From Bryoerythrophyllum caledonicum (lineage: Eukaryota > Streptophyta > Bryopsida > Pottiales > Pottiaceae), in the NCBI GenBank assembly GCA_963971425.1, contig OZ020520.1, positions 28,613,535 through 28,677,534 of the forward strand: a DNA stretch of 64,000 nt, written 5' to 3'. The position numbers and the translations under genes were made by a program. Positions within the stretch are counted from its first letter, which is position 1. Each line of letters opens with the position of its first letter. Below the pieces are notes generated by a model. That model saw only the letters and a program-made list of their open reading frames with translations. It made no database searches and was not told the DNA's origin. Below, piece by piece: positions 11,941 to 23,255 of the stretch.

Positions 11941-12324
11941 AACCAACATGAGTTTCATGTGATTAACGCTGGTTTCCGAAACTCATATTAGATTTGGGAA
12001 TGCACAATTACCTGAGGATAGGGAGGGAGAACATTTAAAACGCCAAGGAGAGATACTTAGACAACAATTGTTCAAGCAATTGGTTCTAGAAAACCCTAAT
12101 GACAAATGATTACAATGACATTTTTCCTTTCATTTTGTCTAAGCTTTGAATTCAAAGACACTTATACATGTAATCATTGAAAAAAAGTCTTTTATTCAAT
12201 GTTATGGAATTTGGAACAAATGCAACCAAATCCAAACCAAATCCAAATAAATTCCATACAAGATCGGAATCAACATTCTAATGCCTTCAATTCCAATAAC
12301 CAAATATCATTGAAGATGCAAAGT

Positions 12325-13137
12325 CTATTTAGAATTCCCGGAAGACTCGTTGGCCTTCAACACTTCAGCAAACAAAGCCGCCATCTGTAGTTGCTCTTTC
12401 ATCAATATCTCCCTATCTTCTCTCTCATTATCTATCATTTTCTCTGTGAGTTGCAATTTCATCTTCTCCACCTCTGAAATACCCTTGGAGAAATTGTTTA
12501 TTGCAGAGACAATGGATTCTTCTCTCATAGCCAATTTTCTCTTCCTCTTCCCTACATTTCAATTCACTTGACCCTCACATCCCGGTTGATTAACCGCCTC
12601 AGTACGTGGGGACTGTGAAGAAGCAGTATTTGGAACTGAAGGATGAGGAGGAGGAGGAGTAGGCAAAGTGCCCTCATCATCATCACTCAAAACAAAAGCT
12701 TCAGAATGCTATAAACAAACTCCCTGATCAACACCATGAGGTACGCCATTGATTTTTGCAGTACCACTAAAAATGTTATCAAAAATTTCATATCATGGTG
12801 TCCAAGTGGACGCTGAAGCTCCAGTCTCTTCTTGCTTTGTCTTCTCCTCCTGGTACGTTGACCGCATCTTGTTCCACTTGTCACGCGTCTGTTGCCAAGT
12901 TTTTTGAGGCTCCTTTGGAAACTGTATATACAGGTGGTTTGCAAATGACACCCAATTCACTTTCTTGAAAGGCTTGCGATTGTACTCCCAATACTTTTCC
13001 TCACACAAGTCCACAAGAAACCTCACAGTCCCCTCGGTCCATTCCGTCTAATAATTTGAAGTACCACGAGTCCCTTGAGAACTATCATCCCCTTCATCAA
13101 GCATTAAAGCTATTAAACCCCCCCTTAGAACTTCCAT
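12325..13137 (-). pseudogene. Myb/SANT-like accessory gene of the Harbinger element, decayed
   Basis: Starting from the ATG at 13,137 one frame continues to a stop at 12,325, about 270 codons, with about four in-frame stops and no frameshift. The N-terminal half is a Myb/SANT-like domain of the L10-interacting type: a Trp-rich tri-helix pattern with WVSFANHL, KTWQQTRDKWNKM and WTP. A Pro-rich acidic linker and a C-terminal coiled coil follow (KMKLQLTEKMIDNERED, then EVLKANESSG). In Harbinger elements this protein helps bring the transposase to the nucleus and to the termini. Host trihelix genes look similar, but the tail-to-tail pairing with a Harbinger transposase favours element origin. Confidence 0.78.
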
Positions 13138-13139
13138 AA

Positions 13140-13660
13140 TATCATCCAAAAATCAAAACCCTAACTCACTTAAAAGAAGCTAGAAGCAAACTCTACGGAG
13201 AGAGAGAAAAGGAGAGAGACGACTAGACTTGGGTGGTGTCTTCTTGATAGGTCTAATTTTGGGGTTGACGGATTAACTCTAGGGGCAAAATGTGAGGTAA
13301 ACAATCCGTGAAGGCTCAGCCCTCACAAAATATTTGCTTTGGGCCATGAAGGCTGGTGAGAGCAAACCGGCTTTTCCGCGCCCTCAGGTTCGACGTCGCA
13401 CGCCTGCCGTTTGCTCCATGTGCGCGCGCCTAATGGCAAGAGACTCGGCAACCTCACACACCAAGTCATTGTCACAACAGTTGCCTCGAGCTCCCAAGTT
13501 GGATGGATGGTTGAATGGATGAATGAAGAGTGGATTAGAATCATCGTGGGCTTAACCCCTAAAAGCCCAGGCATTTTCCCTCATGAAACACTCCAAAACT
13601 GCCATCATCAACAAGAGGCAACAAAATCTAACATTAAAGTCTAATTTTAGACTTTTAACC
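13140..13660. other. No gene recognised
   Basis: Probably includes the right end of the Harbinger element and flanking DNA. GC content is somewhat higher at 13,330-13,450, but the three overlapping short frames there have no recognisable domain. Confidence 0.4.
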
Positions 13661-13669
13661 GTACAATCT

Positions 13670-14175
13670 TAAAATAGACACGTATATGAACTTACAATAA
13701 AAATTTGGTTGCAATCCACCGCACGGATGTGAAGATTATAGCGTTTGAAGTGCAAAGAAAAGTTATTTTCCCCCCTTGCCCGGCAAGGTCAGCCTACTTT
13801 GACTAGGTATATCTTCTAGTTTTTACATTGAAATGTGATCAAATCTTTTACCAATATGACTTATATGTTGTTAGCTATTTGTGTGCAAAATTTGAGGTCA
13901 ATTCGAGGGGTAATAGATGTAGAAATATACACTTTAGTGAAAGGGGGTACAAAATGTTGACAATTACTACATAAGTGATATGAAATTGTTTGTTTCATAC
14001 AAGTTGTTGCTTTTGAGAATCCCAACGGTGGAAACTTTCAATTTATTTTTTCACTAACTTTAGAGAAAAAAAACGAGTAAAAATAGTAAAATCCATAATT
14101 TTCATGAATATATGGAATAAATAAAGCATTATGTCCCGTTGTTGACCGCCCTCGCAGCTGGATGGGGGAAGGGAG

Positions 14176-14211
<36 letters not shown>

Positions 14212-14655
14212 TTTTTTTTTTTTTTTTGGCGGGCCCGCTTCTGACGCGGGGTGCTGGCAGGCCAGCTGACGGCTGATTGATTGCTGTTTTTTTTTAAATT
14301 ATTTTAACAACTCTTTTAATAATTTTCAATGCTTTTTCTACTTGGACTTTGTGCATAGAAGTTTGGATTCCTTTCCTTGTCCTTTTGTCCCAAAATTCTG
14401 CCCCTTTTTTCTCCTCAAATTGCATTGGTTGACATGGCTGCCCCAATAGTCTAGACTCCCCATTTTGACCTTTGAAGGCTAATAACTTTTGAACCAAAAG
14501 TCCAAAATCATTTTTGAAAAATTCCCCATATAGATTTCTTAAAGGACAATGTAGTGTAAAATTTTCACAAGGATCGGAGTTTTTTTTCTACTCAAAGGTA
14601 CATGCCCAAAATCCAAAACGTACTTCCCAAGTACACTTGGGCTCTTAGGGGTTAA
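13670..14655 (-). mobile_element. Family D non-autonomous inverted-repeat element (diverged copy)
   Basis: The left part (13,715-13,800) carries the family D core in reverse: CGCACGGATGTGAAGATTAT followed by AGCGTTTGAAGTGCAAAGAA. The right end closes with the family's tip, TTAGGGGTTAA at 14,645-14,655. It contains the A/T foldback at 14,176-14,227. The left tip was not found, so the start is approximate. Confidence 0.5.
14176..14227. repeat. A32-G-T19 foldback tract
   Basis: Thirty-two A residues, one G, then nineteen T residues form a nearly perfect foldback. GC-rich flanks follow, including GGCGGGCCCGC on the right. Homopolymer lengths in assembled sequence are unreliable. Confidence 0.85.
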
Positions 14656-14759
14656 ACCCTACATCCGGCGGTGTGGGAGGTGTGGGGTTTTCGGGAGAGT
14701 TCTCTGATTTTTCGAGGCTTTGAGATTTGTGTTTAGGGTTTGGTTGTGGAGGTGGCAAG

Positions 14760-15725
14760 ATGGTGAAGAAGAGGAAGCAGAAGGAGAAGGAGATGGGGAT
14801 GGCTGCCATGGAGGACGACACGCTTTCCGTGCCGGACCGAGTAGTTTTTCCTGTGAGCAATGCTGGTGGAGAAGGTGCGAATTTTCCCAACAATTATGCG
14901 CAATTTGCACCTTCTTTGGTTGCTTGTTCAATTCTGGAACGGTTGTGGTTGCGGGTGTTGTTCAATTATGGATGTCTGAGAATGAGAATAAGGATTTCTC
15001 ACATTTGGTTCTTGTTGAGTCATGTGTCTGAGAATTAGGGTTCTGTGCAGGGTATGTTGTAGCTTTTGGGACTTGGTTTTTCTGTGGTTTATTTTCCTGT
15101 TCTGTATGATGCCACTTTGTGATCTGAATATGTGTATTGCAGCTATGGACACTACTGAGGTCGATGAGCAACCTACTGGTGCGGAACTGGACTTGCTCCA
15201 ATCTAAGAAGAAAAAAAAGAAGAAGGGGTCAAAGTCGAATGGTCTTCAAATACAAGGGTACGGATGGGATCTACCTGGCTTGTGTTACTATAGTTGTTTT
15301 TACTGGTAGAGTTATTTGGAAGGTCGCCTGAGGATTGAACAAGATACCTCCTCTTTGTGGTTTCAGTAATTTTTGTGAGTTAAAATGACACCAAACTTTA
15401 AGTGAATTGAACGTTAGTATCCTAATGAAGGAGGATTACAACGTGTGTTTACTTGTCGATATCATGTCATGAAAACTGGTGTACAATATTGTGATCATGT
15501 TGTCTTTCTTTCCGGCCCGTGCACAGACATGGATAACATTATAATGATGCACGTTTGTTTCACAGGCTGATTGGGAAGAAAGAGGCGCCGAAGCGGAAAG
15601 CTATGAAGCAGCGGAAGGAGAAGTCGATAGAGAGAGCTCTCTTGAACATGGACAAGCAACAGGAGAAGCTTCAGAAAGATGGCATCAAGGCCGAGAGGGT
15701 TTCGTCTTTGAAGAATTTGTATTAG
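14760..15725 (+). CDS. Small lysine-rich conserved plant protein, probably nuclear
   Basis: Three exons join in frame: 14,760-14,874, 15,143-15,257 and 15,566-15,725, giving 129 residues. The N terminus MVKKRKQKEKEMGMAAM is followed by an acidic stretch containing AMDTTEVDEQ, a run of seven lysines, and a basic C-terminal half with KRKAMKQRKEKSIERAL ending in SSLKNLY. This layout (basic, acidic AMDT, basic helix, Leu-Tyr end) resembles small uncharacterised plant proteins suspected of a nucleolar or ribosome-assembly role; that role is inference. The other frames overlapping exon 1 are shadows, because only this one continues across both introns. Donor sites are AAG|GTGCGA and AGG|GTACGG. Confidence 0.75.
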
Positions 15726-16285
15726 TATTGTGTGTATGAAGGTGTTGCCCCAAAGTTGAAACTAATCCAAATATGATATCATTTTATGACAATGATTTGT
15801 CAGTTAGAATTATTCGCTGAAAACACTCTCGCATCTGTATGCGTAGGAGATGCCATGTTTCAACACTTCATGGAATACTCCAACTTTAAGTCCACCAGTT
15901 CAATTTCACACTATATCTTTGTTGATCCCAATGACGATTGTGAGCTACTATCACAACATGCTACTAGAACTGATCAAGAAAAGAGTCTACGGCACCGAGA
16001 ACCATACAGTGGAGAGAGAGGCCTTCAACTAGAATGAGAAGCACACCCTCCACGTATACACAAAATGCCCACAGCACCTAACTAACAATGTGGTGGATGT
16101 ATCAACGGTGCAGAGGGAGCCAGCTGTGCAGACACCAAAAAACAAAAGAATATGTTAGTAGGACAAGCTTTTGAAGAGGCAACATTCAATATACAATGTC
16201 TAGAGTTGGACTACTTCATTGAGTGGTGGACTAGAATACTGTAGTCTTGTTTTACTCATTTTGCACTGTTGATTGTTTTTGTTTT
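15726..16285. other. Intergenic, no gene recognised
   Basis: This lies between the small basic protein and SufD. Two overlapping short frames at 15,786-16,037 have no recognisable domain and differ in composition from the flanking genes. Confidence 0.5.
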
Positions 16286-16380
16286 GGTTGTTGGTTGAAT
16301 TTGACGTGATTGTGGGTTGTGGAAGGTAGTATGACGTGGGTTGTGGGGTTGTTGGTTGAATTTGACGTGATTGTGGGTTG
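16286..16380 (+). repeat. 34-bp direct repeat upstream of SufD
   Basis: GGTTGTTGGTTGAATTTGAC plus CGTGATTGTGGGTTG-like sequence occurs at 16,286-16,319 and again at 16,347-16,380. The second copy runs directly into the left arm of the 47-bp inverted repeat. Confidence 0.85.
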
Positions 16381-16485
16381 AGGACTGATAATCTAGTATA
16401 TGGCGTAGATGTTGGTTGGTGGATTGGTGTGCAGTGTGAACCAACATCTACGCCATATACTAGATTATCAGTCCTCAACCCACAA
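16371..16485. repeat. Perfect 47-bp inverted repeat upstream of SufD
   Basis: The left arm 16,371-16,417 is the exact reverse complement of 16,439-16,485, with a 21-base spacer. It ends 181 bases before the SufD start codon. If transcribed, it would be a very stable hairpin in the leader; otherwise it is a cruciform-prone promoter element or a young foldback duplication. Confidence 0.92.
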
Positions 16486-16666
16486 GCCTCATCTGAAGAA
16501 GAAGCTGGAGAGGGTTCAACGCACGATCAGCCTGCTCATCATCTGACAAGTCCATCCAGATTCCGCACTCGCAGTGGCAAACTTCCAACAGAGTTTCATC
16601 AACACCGAGGAAGAAACCACATTCGCAAGAGAGAGAAGGAGAGGTTGTGTGTGTTTTGTGCTGGTC

Positions 16667-19600
16667 ATGGCGATGGCGGTTGCAGCGGTGGGCTCGGCCG
16701 TTGCAATGGCGGGCACGCTGGGCCAGACGCCCCGCCACAGCCCTGCTGGTGCTGCTGGGGCGCCACTGCGGCTCTTCTCCTCCTCCAAGCCCTTCGCGGT
16801 AAAGCCCCGCGCTCGCCCCGCCCTCAAGGTGTGTACACTCCTCTCTAAACCCTACGGATAAGGTGTTTAGGGAGGTGCGGAACCTAAGTTTAAGTCACGA
16901 GGATAAGGTATTTTGTTGAATTCAGGTGGTGAAGATTTTGATACCGGTTTTGAGAGTTTTGAAGCAACTTGTGTTCATGGAAACCCTAATTTTTTTGGAT
17001 AAGGTATTTAGAACTGGGATTGAATTTCAGAGGTTGTGGCGAAGGTTTTGACACCGAGATTGCAATTCCGGTTGCAGCAAGGTTAGAGTGAGGTTTAATG
17101 GGGTTGAATTGGGGTGGACTACTCAGCTGGGCACCAGGGCAGCAGTCGCGGGAGCTGTGAAGGCAGAGGAATCGGGGTCGGTGAGGGATCAGGCGGAGGC
17201 GTCGTTCTCGCTCTCCAAGGACCTCGCGGGGCCTGACTTCTTCCTGCTGGACCTCGCAGAGAAGCTGGAGAATGCCGTCGTCGACGCGGACCAGGAGCCG
17301 ACTCTGGGCCGCCTCGCCCTGGCGGACCTCCGGGACCGGTCCGCCGAGAAGGCCTTGAACTCCCGGTGGCCTACCAACAAGGACGAAGCCTACCGGTTCA
17401 CGGACGTGAGGTTCCTCAAGAATCTAGATATCTCCCCCACGCCCACTCACTCTGGGACCTCACCGGACTTTGCATCAGGTCGTCATGGTTTCTGTGGTTT
17501 CCGAAGCATGCAGGTTTCACTACTTTGTTCATAACATTTAGTTATGTATGTAGTTACTGCCCGGTCGTCAATTTGTGTTGTTCGTCTTCTTATCAGTAGT
17601 GGTGGTTGTAGTACTAGAGCTCCTGAGGGTGCTGGTTTCTGTTGCTTTCTGTGGTTTACGAAGCATAGAGTTGTCAATAGGCGACTATTTCTAGGTATGC
17701 ACAAGGTTACCGCTCGGTCTTCATTTGTGTTGCGCATCTTCTTATTATAGGTGCACACCTTTGGTGATTCAAGCACATGAGATTGCTAACATCTGTCGCG
17801 TGGGTGGCAGGTCTAGGTCTGGACGAAACGGATACATTTCGCCTCGTGTTCGTGGACGGCGTGATCTCGGAGTCTCTCTCGAAGGTGGACGGCCTCGCCG
17901 ACGGGGCGTACATCGGAAGCATCTGCAAGATATCCGCGGAAAGCTCCCCGTCCCACGCACTCCAGCATCTGGGCAAGCCCGCAGCCGGAACCACAGAGGA
18001 TCTCTTCACATTTCTGAACGGACTAGGGGTGCAGGACGCGGGGGTAGTGTTTGCGCCCAAGGGTGTCCACATAACCAAGCCTGTCCATGTGGTGTACTAC
18101 TCCACCGGAAGGGGAGGGTCCAAGCACGGGGAGGAAGGCGGCGGCACTGCCATCTCGTTGGCCAGCCCTCGGTTGCTGGTCGTGGCAGAAACTGGTGCCA
18201 GAGTGGAGATCATCGAGCAGTTCGTTGGAGCGCCGGAGCAGACGTACTGGACCAACACGGTTTGTGAAATCCATGTCGCGGCCAGAGCTCAAGTGTCCCA
18301 TAGCTGCTCTCAGGAGCAAGATCGCAACTCTGTGCACATCAAACAGACCCATGTATCTCAGGTAACAAGTTTGGCACAATATGAGATAAAGTCACCCAAA
18401 GTTTCGATAAGTTACCCCTCTTTTAATATATAATTCTACACTTTCCTCACTCTGAATAATTTTTAGATCAAAGGAAGAGCTCGGTAGGCTCAAGTTGAGG
18501 TCATTTAGCCGTTTTTCCTCGCTCTCAAAGAGTTCGCATGGCACACCATAAAATATTAGCCACCTTTTCCTCCTTTGAGCTGATTACTTGACAGCTATTT
18601 AGAGGCGATTGTAATTCAATTCAAAGACAGAAGAAAGAGAGGGTATTGTTACAACAAACTTAAATGCAACTGGTTTATTGTTACGATTTCAAGACTCTAT
18701 CTGTATCGATGCAAATCATAGAAAAGCTGCTGAAAACTGGAGGCACTAATTGCAGGGGGAGAACAGCACGTATAAGCTTGTGGAGGCTGGGATCGGCGGA
18801 CGGTTGAGCAGGCACAATCTGCAAGTGATTCAGTTGGGCCCTGAGACGCAGACTGAATTCTCAACGTTCTCACTGTCCAGCCAGCGACAGGTGCAGGATC
18901 TGCACAGCCGACTGGTCCTCAACCATCCGCGGGGGATCAGTCGCCAGCTGCACAAGTGTATTGTGACCCACAGATCGGGCCAAGCCGTCTTCGATGGTAA
19001 TGTCAAAGTGAACAGGTAACAAACTATCCTTTGCACTTCACTTGAGTTTGGATGCTAATTAAGGTAGACGATGGTACCTTTGTCTTAAAATGTACTTATG
19101 TCTACCACTGTTCACTGTATTGATAGTGAAGCACATGCATGTCAAGTTCTGATTGGGTGTTCGTTTTCAAGCAATTGCCAGTCGACGATTGCATGTGAAT
19201 TTTCAATTAGTGTAGAAACTCGAATTACTTTAGTATTCAGAGAACGGTGCTACCGTCTTAGGTCCTAATCTAGTTACCTTGTGCTTGATTGTGGACTGGA
19301 ACATTAAGTGACTGGTAGATGGTGTGTTAAGTAAGGGTCTCCGTCAACTAAATTTGTAGGAAAATCATAATATGTCATATTTAAAACCTGGAAACGGATT
19401 TGAGTTCTCTCTGTAGATTTCTCTGTGATTTTAGTGTGATGGCCTCCACCTTACCTTTGAGAACTGTTACAGGTTGGCACAGCAAACAGATGCGGGGCAG
19501 TTGAGCCGGAGTTTACTGCTGGCACAAGGAGCGACGGTGAACGTGAAGCCCAACTTGCAGATCATTGCGGATGATGTGAAGTGCACACACGGAGCTGCAA

Positions 19601-19809
19601 TCTCAGATTTGGAGGAGGATCAGTTGTTTTACTTCCAAGCTCGGGGGATTGACGCCCTGACAGCTCGAAGTGCTCTAGTCTTCTCATTTGCAGCTGATGT
19701 TTTGCAGTCGCTCGGAAACGATAGCTTGCGAAAGAGACTTGAAGGTCTTGTGAAATCATCTCTGGCATCGGATGGGGTTGTTAATCCTAGTGTGCCTGTC
19801 AGTTTGTAA
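16667..19809 (+). CDS. SUFD: Chloroplast SufD (ABCI7-like) Fe-S cluster assembly scaffold subunit
   Basis: SufD joins SufB and the SufC ATPase in the SUFBCD scaffold that builds Fe-S clusters in plastids. Five exons keep frame: 16,667-16,828, 17,127-17,478, 17,811-18,361, 18,756-19,015 and 19,473-19,809, giving about 553 residues, somewhat longer than the roughly 475 of Arabidopsis. The first 54 residues (MAMAVAAVGSAVAMAG..., Ser/Ala/Arg-rich) look like a transit peptide. The body shows the SufB/SufD beta-helix family: EAYRFTDVRFLKN, FVDGV, AGIGGRLSRHNLQ, then AQQTDAGQLSRSLLL, VNVKPNLQIIADDVKC and FYFQARGID. The exon 2 acceptor is the least certain join. Intron 2 contains an internal duplication and intron 4 a family C MITE. 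Identification is firm. Confidence 0.95.
17489..17747 (+). repeat. Internal direct duplication in SufD intron 2
   Basis: TTCTGTGGTTTCCGAAGCAT near 17,490 recurs as TTCTGTGGTTTACGAAGCAT near 17,650. The downstream blocks ending TTTGTGTTG(T/C)..TCTTCTTAT recur at the same spacing of about 160 bp. Two thirds of this intron is therefore one diverged tandem duplication. Confidence 0.7.
19102..19253 (-). mobile_element. Family C MITE inside SufD intron 4 (shortened copy)
   Basis: About 150 bp match the copies at 32,713-32,917 and 48,588-48,791, sharing GCACATGCATG.CAAGTTCTG, GATTGGGTGTTC and AATTTTCAATTAGTGTAG. It lacks about 50 bp of the longer copies. Orientation is opposite to the 32.7-kb copy. 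Confidence 0.75.
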
Positions 19810-20680
19810 ACAACAACCAATTTTGTAATATTATTCTCTTTGAGTCATTTTCTTCTGTGGAAGTTGAGAAATGTGCATTTGAATGTGAATTGTGAACTTT
19901 AAAATAGATGGGATTTGATTATGAACTCTTTGACCAACGTTTCCAGGTGAGCATGTTTTGCAAATTTTAGGCATGTTCCCACGATTGCAATTTATATTTT
20001 CAATTTTTTCAGTTTTGTATGTAAGAGCTATGTGGGAATATAAATTATATGACGTTATGTCATCTTAAGTGATTTTTTGTTGAGGGTTTGCTACACCGCT
20101 CTATTAATTACGAAAAAAAATTCTACAAATAACTGTTCTGACTTTAATTATGATTTCTCAGAAAGAAAAAAACTTTGATAGTGTGAAACTCTGACTCCAA
20201 AAGAAGTTATGTTACGTGCAATGTTTTTCTTAAAAACTAGAGACCTTGGTAATTTTTATTATTAGAGAATAATCAGTTGATCAATTTGGATTTTCAAATT
20301 GAGAAAGGAATGAAGTCATCGAAAAAAAAAACTCATTCTGGCAATTTGAACCTACCTTCATTGCACAATTTTTAAAAATGATTCACTTCATCTCTACTCA
20401 AAAAATTGGTGCAAAAACTTCACTTTCTTAGAAAAAAATATTGCACATATTAGTGTTAAAATTAGTGTACTTGCATTGCATCAAGAGAGTTCAACTACAG
20501 AAATGAACACCTATAGTACCAAAGTATAAATCAAAGCCCAATTTCACTTTACAGGAAACTTAGTTTAAAGTGAATGAAAAATTTAGCAATAAATAATATC
20601 TTTCAAATTTGTAAATTGAACTCAATCCAACTGTACATGCTCCATCCAACTTACTAAGTTCTATTCACTTTTAGAAAGAG
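19810..20680. other. Downstream of SufD, no gene seen
   Basis: AT-rich DNA directly after the SufD stop. The first 150 bases are probably SufD 3' UTR; nothing else is recognisable. Confidence 0.5.
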
Positions 20681-20689
20681 ACAATTTTT

Positions 20690-22820
20690 TGGTTCACTAG
20701 AAAACGCCCTTGACCACAAATGGATTGGAAATGGTATTGCACACCTCCACAACATAGAAGAAACACAACAAGCAATATTGGGCAAGACTTGCAGCCAAAA
20801 ATGATCCAAACTCTACTACCACTCATATTATCACACCAAACAATAATTGGTCCCAAAACGTTAACCCTCACTTAGGCCCACTCCCTGACTCTCACATCAT
20901 AGCCCTATTCGAGGCACTCACAGTGCCATATGAAGAATCAATCTTACCACCCGAATTATTTTAAAAACTTAGATTTGAACCATCCACCATTTAAATACTA
21001 CGCATACACCATCAAAATAATAATATTGGTACCTTAGAGCAACTTCACATACTCACCTCCATTACAAATAACCTCAACATAAGCAGAATATATACAAAAA
21101 CAGCTCCACCTTCACCCCCTAACCCCAGTGAACCGTAACAAAAAATAGACCCATCTTAAATATCCAAACACGACACAAAACCACCCCGTTACACCACCCC
21201 CACATATCGTGACGAAACCCCTTTCAAGTTTCTTCCCGCATATAGTTACTACACAAATGATTCCTTCAAAAATCAACAAAAGTTAGTCTGGGACATTGAC
21301 ATAGTAAAAAAGCCGAATACGGCATATACAACTCAACCAAAGAAATAAAAACATCCAAAAGACTCCATGGACTTCAAAATATCCTTAAAGCATAAATGAT
21401 GGCCCTCCATAAAACCCTCCAAATTATCACTACAAAATACGCTAATGAATGTGCTCACATCTTTACGGATTGTATAAACGTCTTATATCTATTAAATACA
21501 CAAATAACACATCCTACCCTCGACAATAGCCACCCCGACTAAGTCATCTTATCATCCATGATTCAAATGCTACAAAATTGCACACAAATCACAATCCTCC
21601 ATAAAGTTAGAGCACATGTCAACATAGAAGGAAACAAACAAGTAGATAAACTAGCTAAAGAAGGACTAAATAAATCCCATGGAAACGCCAAACATCCACA
21701 TGAACATGCCTACTCTACCCCATACCAAAGAGAAAGTTGGTCTTCTATGGAAGATACCCAAGACAAAGGCCCCATCAGTTTTTTAGATAAATACCTCACA
21801 AAACAAGATCTAATTAACAACCTTAATCTAATCTTTGGAAATTTCCCTAATATAGATAAATGGACAAGCAACAACGACATCGATAATATACTGTCTACAA
21901 ATTTTTGGAAAAATCCCACAATTATTGATTCACAAAAAACATGCATTATCAAATTCCGTATTGGACAATACAAGGGAATGCCTGCAAACAACTCTTCTTT
22001 GGTATCAAAAGATTTCCATCCATAACATGCCCAATATGCACCTCCAGAGACCAAGACACATGGCTACACGTACTCCTTAAATGCCAAAACCATCACATAT
22101 ATTCCCTAATCATCAGATGACATAACAAAGCGGTAAGGGAAATCCGGAAACTAATTGTATCCTCAAACAAACCCCAATGCTTTATACTTATGAACGCTAG
22201 AACCTTCAACAATAATTCACAAGAAAACAGAGTTCCCCCTTAGCTACTTCCATGCACACGTGGATCCCAAAGATGTCATTGTAATGCCAGATTTAAACTA
22301 GACGTGCTATGCGTTAGAGGAATACCATACAAAGGTCCCCCACCAGACCACATTAGCACAAACATCACTATTCAATTTATCATATTTAAATATTGTAATG
22401 ATAGATTTTTCCCTGAAGCAACTGAAAACAAAATTAATAAGTACCAACCTCTTATTAATGACATTACAGCCCTCGGATGGAAAGTGGACCCCTTATTGTC
22501 ATTACCGCCGGAGCTAGAGCTACTACCTTCATCACATCCATGAAAAGTCTTTAAAAACATTTGATATCTCCATCAATCAAATCCAAAAGACATTCACAAG
22601 AATTAACACGATTGCTATCCAACATGCGATGTCTATTCTCCTTCACAAACAAAAAATTGAAAATAACCAACCTCTCTCCGAACTAAATGATACCTCCTAA
22701 AACCTCCCAAAACACACACTTAACTCCCCACATATCATCTCATCAATATATACATGTGGCTCTTTATACACTCCGGCCCCCTTTAGTGAGGACTGGAGTT
22801 CTTCTTCTTCTTTAGATCAC
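20690..22820 (+). mobile_element. 5'-truncated LINE (RNase H domain and C-terminal tail only)
   Basis: The translated + strand shows a LINE-type RNase H: YANECAHIFTDCINVLYLL with a catalytic Asp, then VRAHVNIEGNKQVDKLAKEG. A Cys/His knuckle region follows (CPICTSRDQDTWLHVLLKC). Beyond it is a C-terminal region with RHNKAVREI-like and KYQPLINDITALGWKVDPLL motifs, which I associate with LINEs of early-diverging plants. The reverse transcriptase and endonuclease are missing, as expected for 5' truncation. Several stops and frame changes make it dead. The 3' end is near 22,820 after a TTC-rich run; no clear poly-A tail or target duplication was found. Confidence 0.75.
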
Positions 22821-22834
22821 AAAAGAACAAAACA

Positions 22835-23255
22835 TGAATTGACACATTTTGAACCTCTACTCCTTGCACAATTGTTTTAAATATGCTACAACCTTTTTCT
22901 ACCTCTAAAAATTGGTCTTTGAGGAGCTAATATGATGATAAACATGATGTTATAAAATTTAGATCTTGTGTAGTGCAAAAATTTGACACCAAGTGAAGTC
23001 AAAGTCTGTTGATCCCTTCTACACAAGGAAGAAAATTAACCATTTTCTGTACTTCAAACACTATAACCTTTCAATCCATACAATCAACGTTGATGAAATT
23101 TTGCGAGTATCTTATTTAATAAGTCTTAATTGAGATCCTATTGTTTGAACTAGGATTAAAAGTTTTTGTTTCCTTCCTTACTCATTGCACTAGAATTAAC
23201 AATTTCGAAGTGTTTTTGGTGTGAAATTGTCAAGGAAATTTAGGGGTTAGTGTCT
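22835..23255 (+). repeat. Family D core fragment
   Basis: Runs from the CTCCTTGCACAATTG block to TTTAGGGGTTAG and shares long similarity with 48.13-48.54 kb: CTACCTCTAAAAA..TTGG, GTGAAGTCAAAGTCTGTTGA and GAAGTGTTTTTGGTGT. A weaker second fragment of the same family lies at about 23,480-23,680. Both lack the left half of the full-length copy. Confidence 0.7.

Noticed and set aside
14659-15201. Several 60-100 codon frames on the - strand and in a second + frame over the small basic protein gene
   Set aside because: They overlap the spliced gene, have no domains and do not continue across the introns.
16378-16848. 156-codon + strand frame beginning inside the 47-bp inverted repeat
   Set aside because: Out of frame with SufD; the SufD start at 16,667 gives a transit-like peptide that joins exon 2 in frame.
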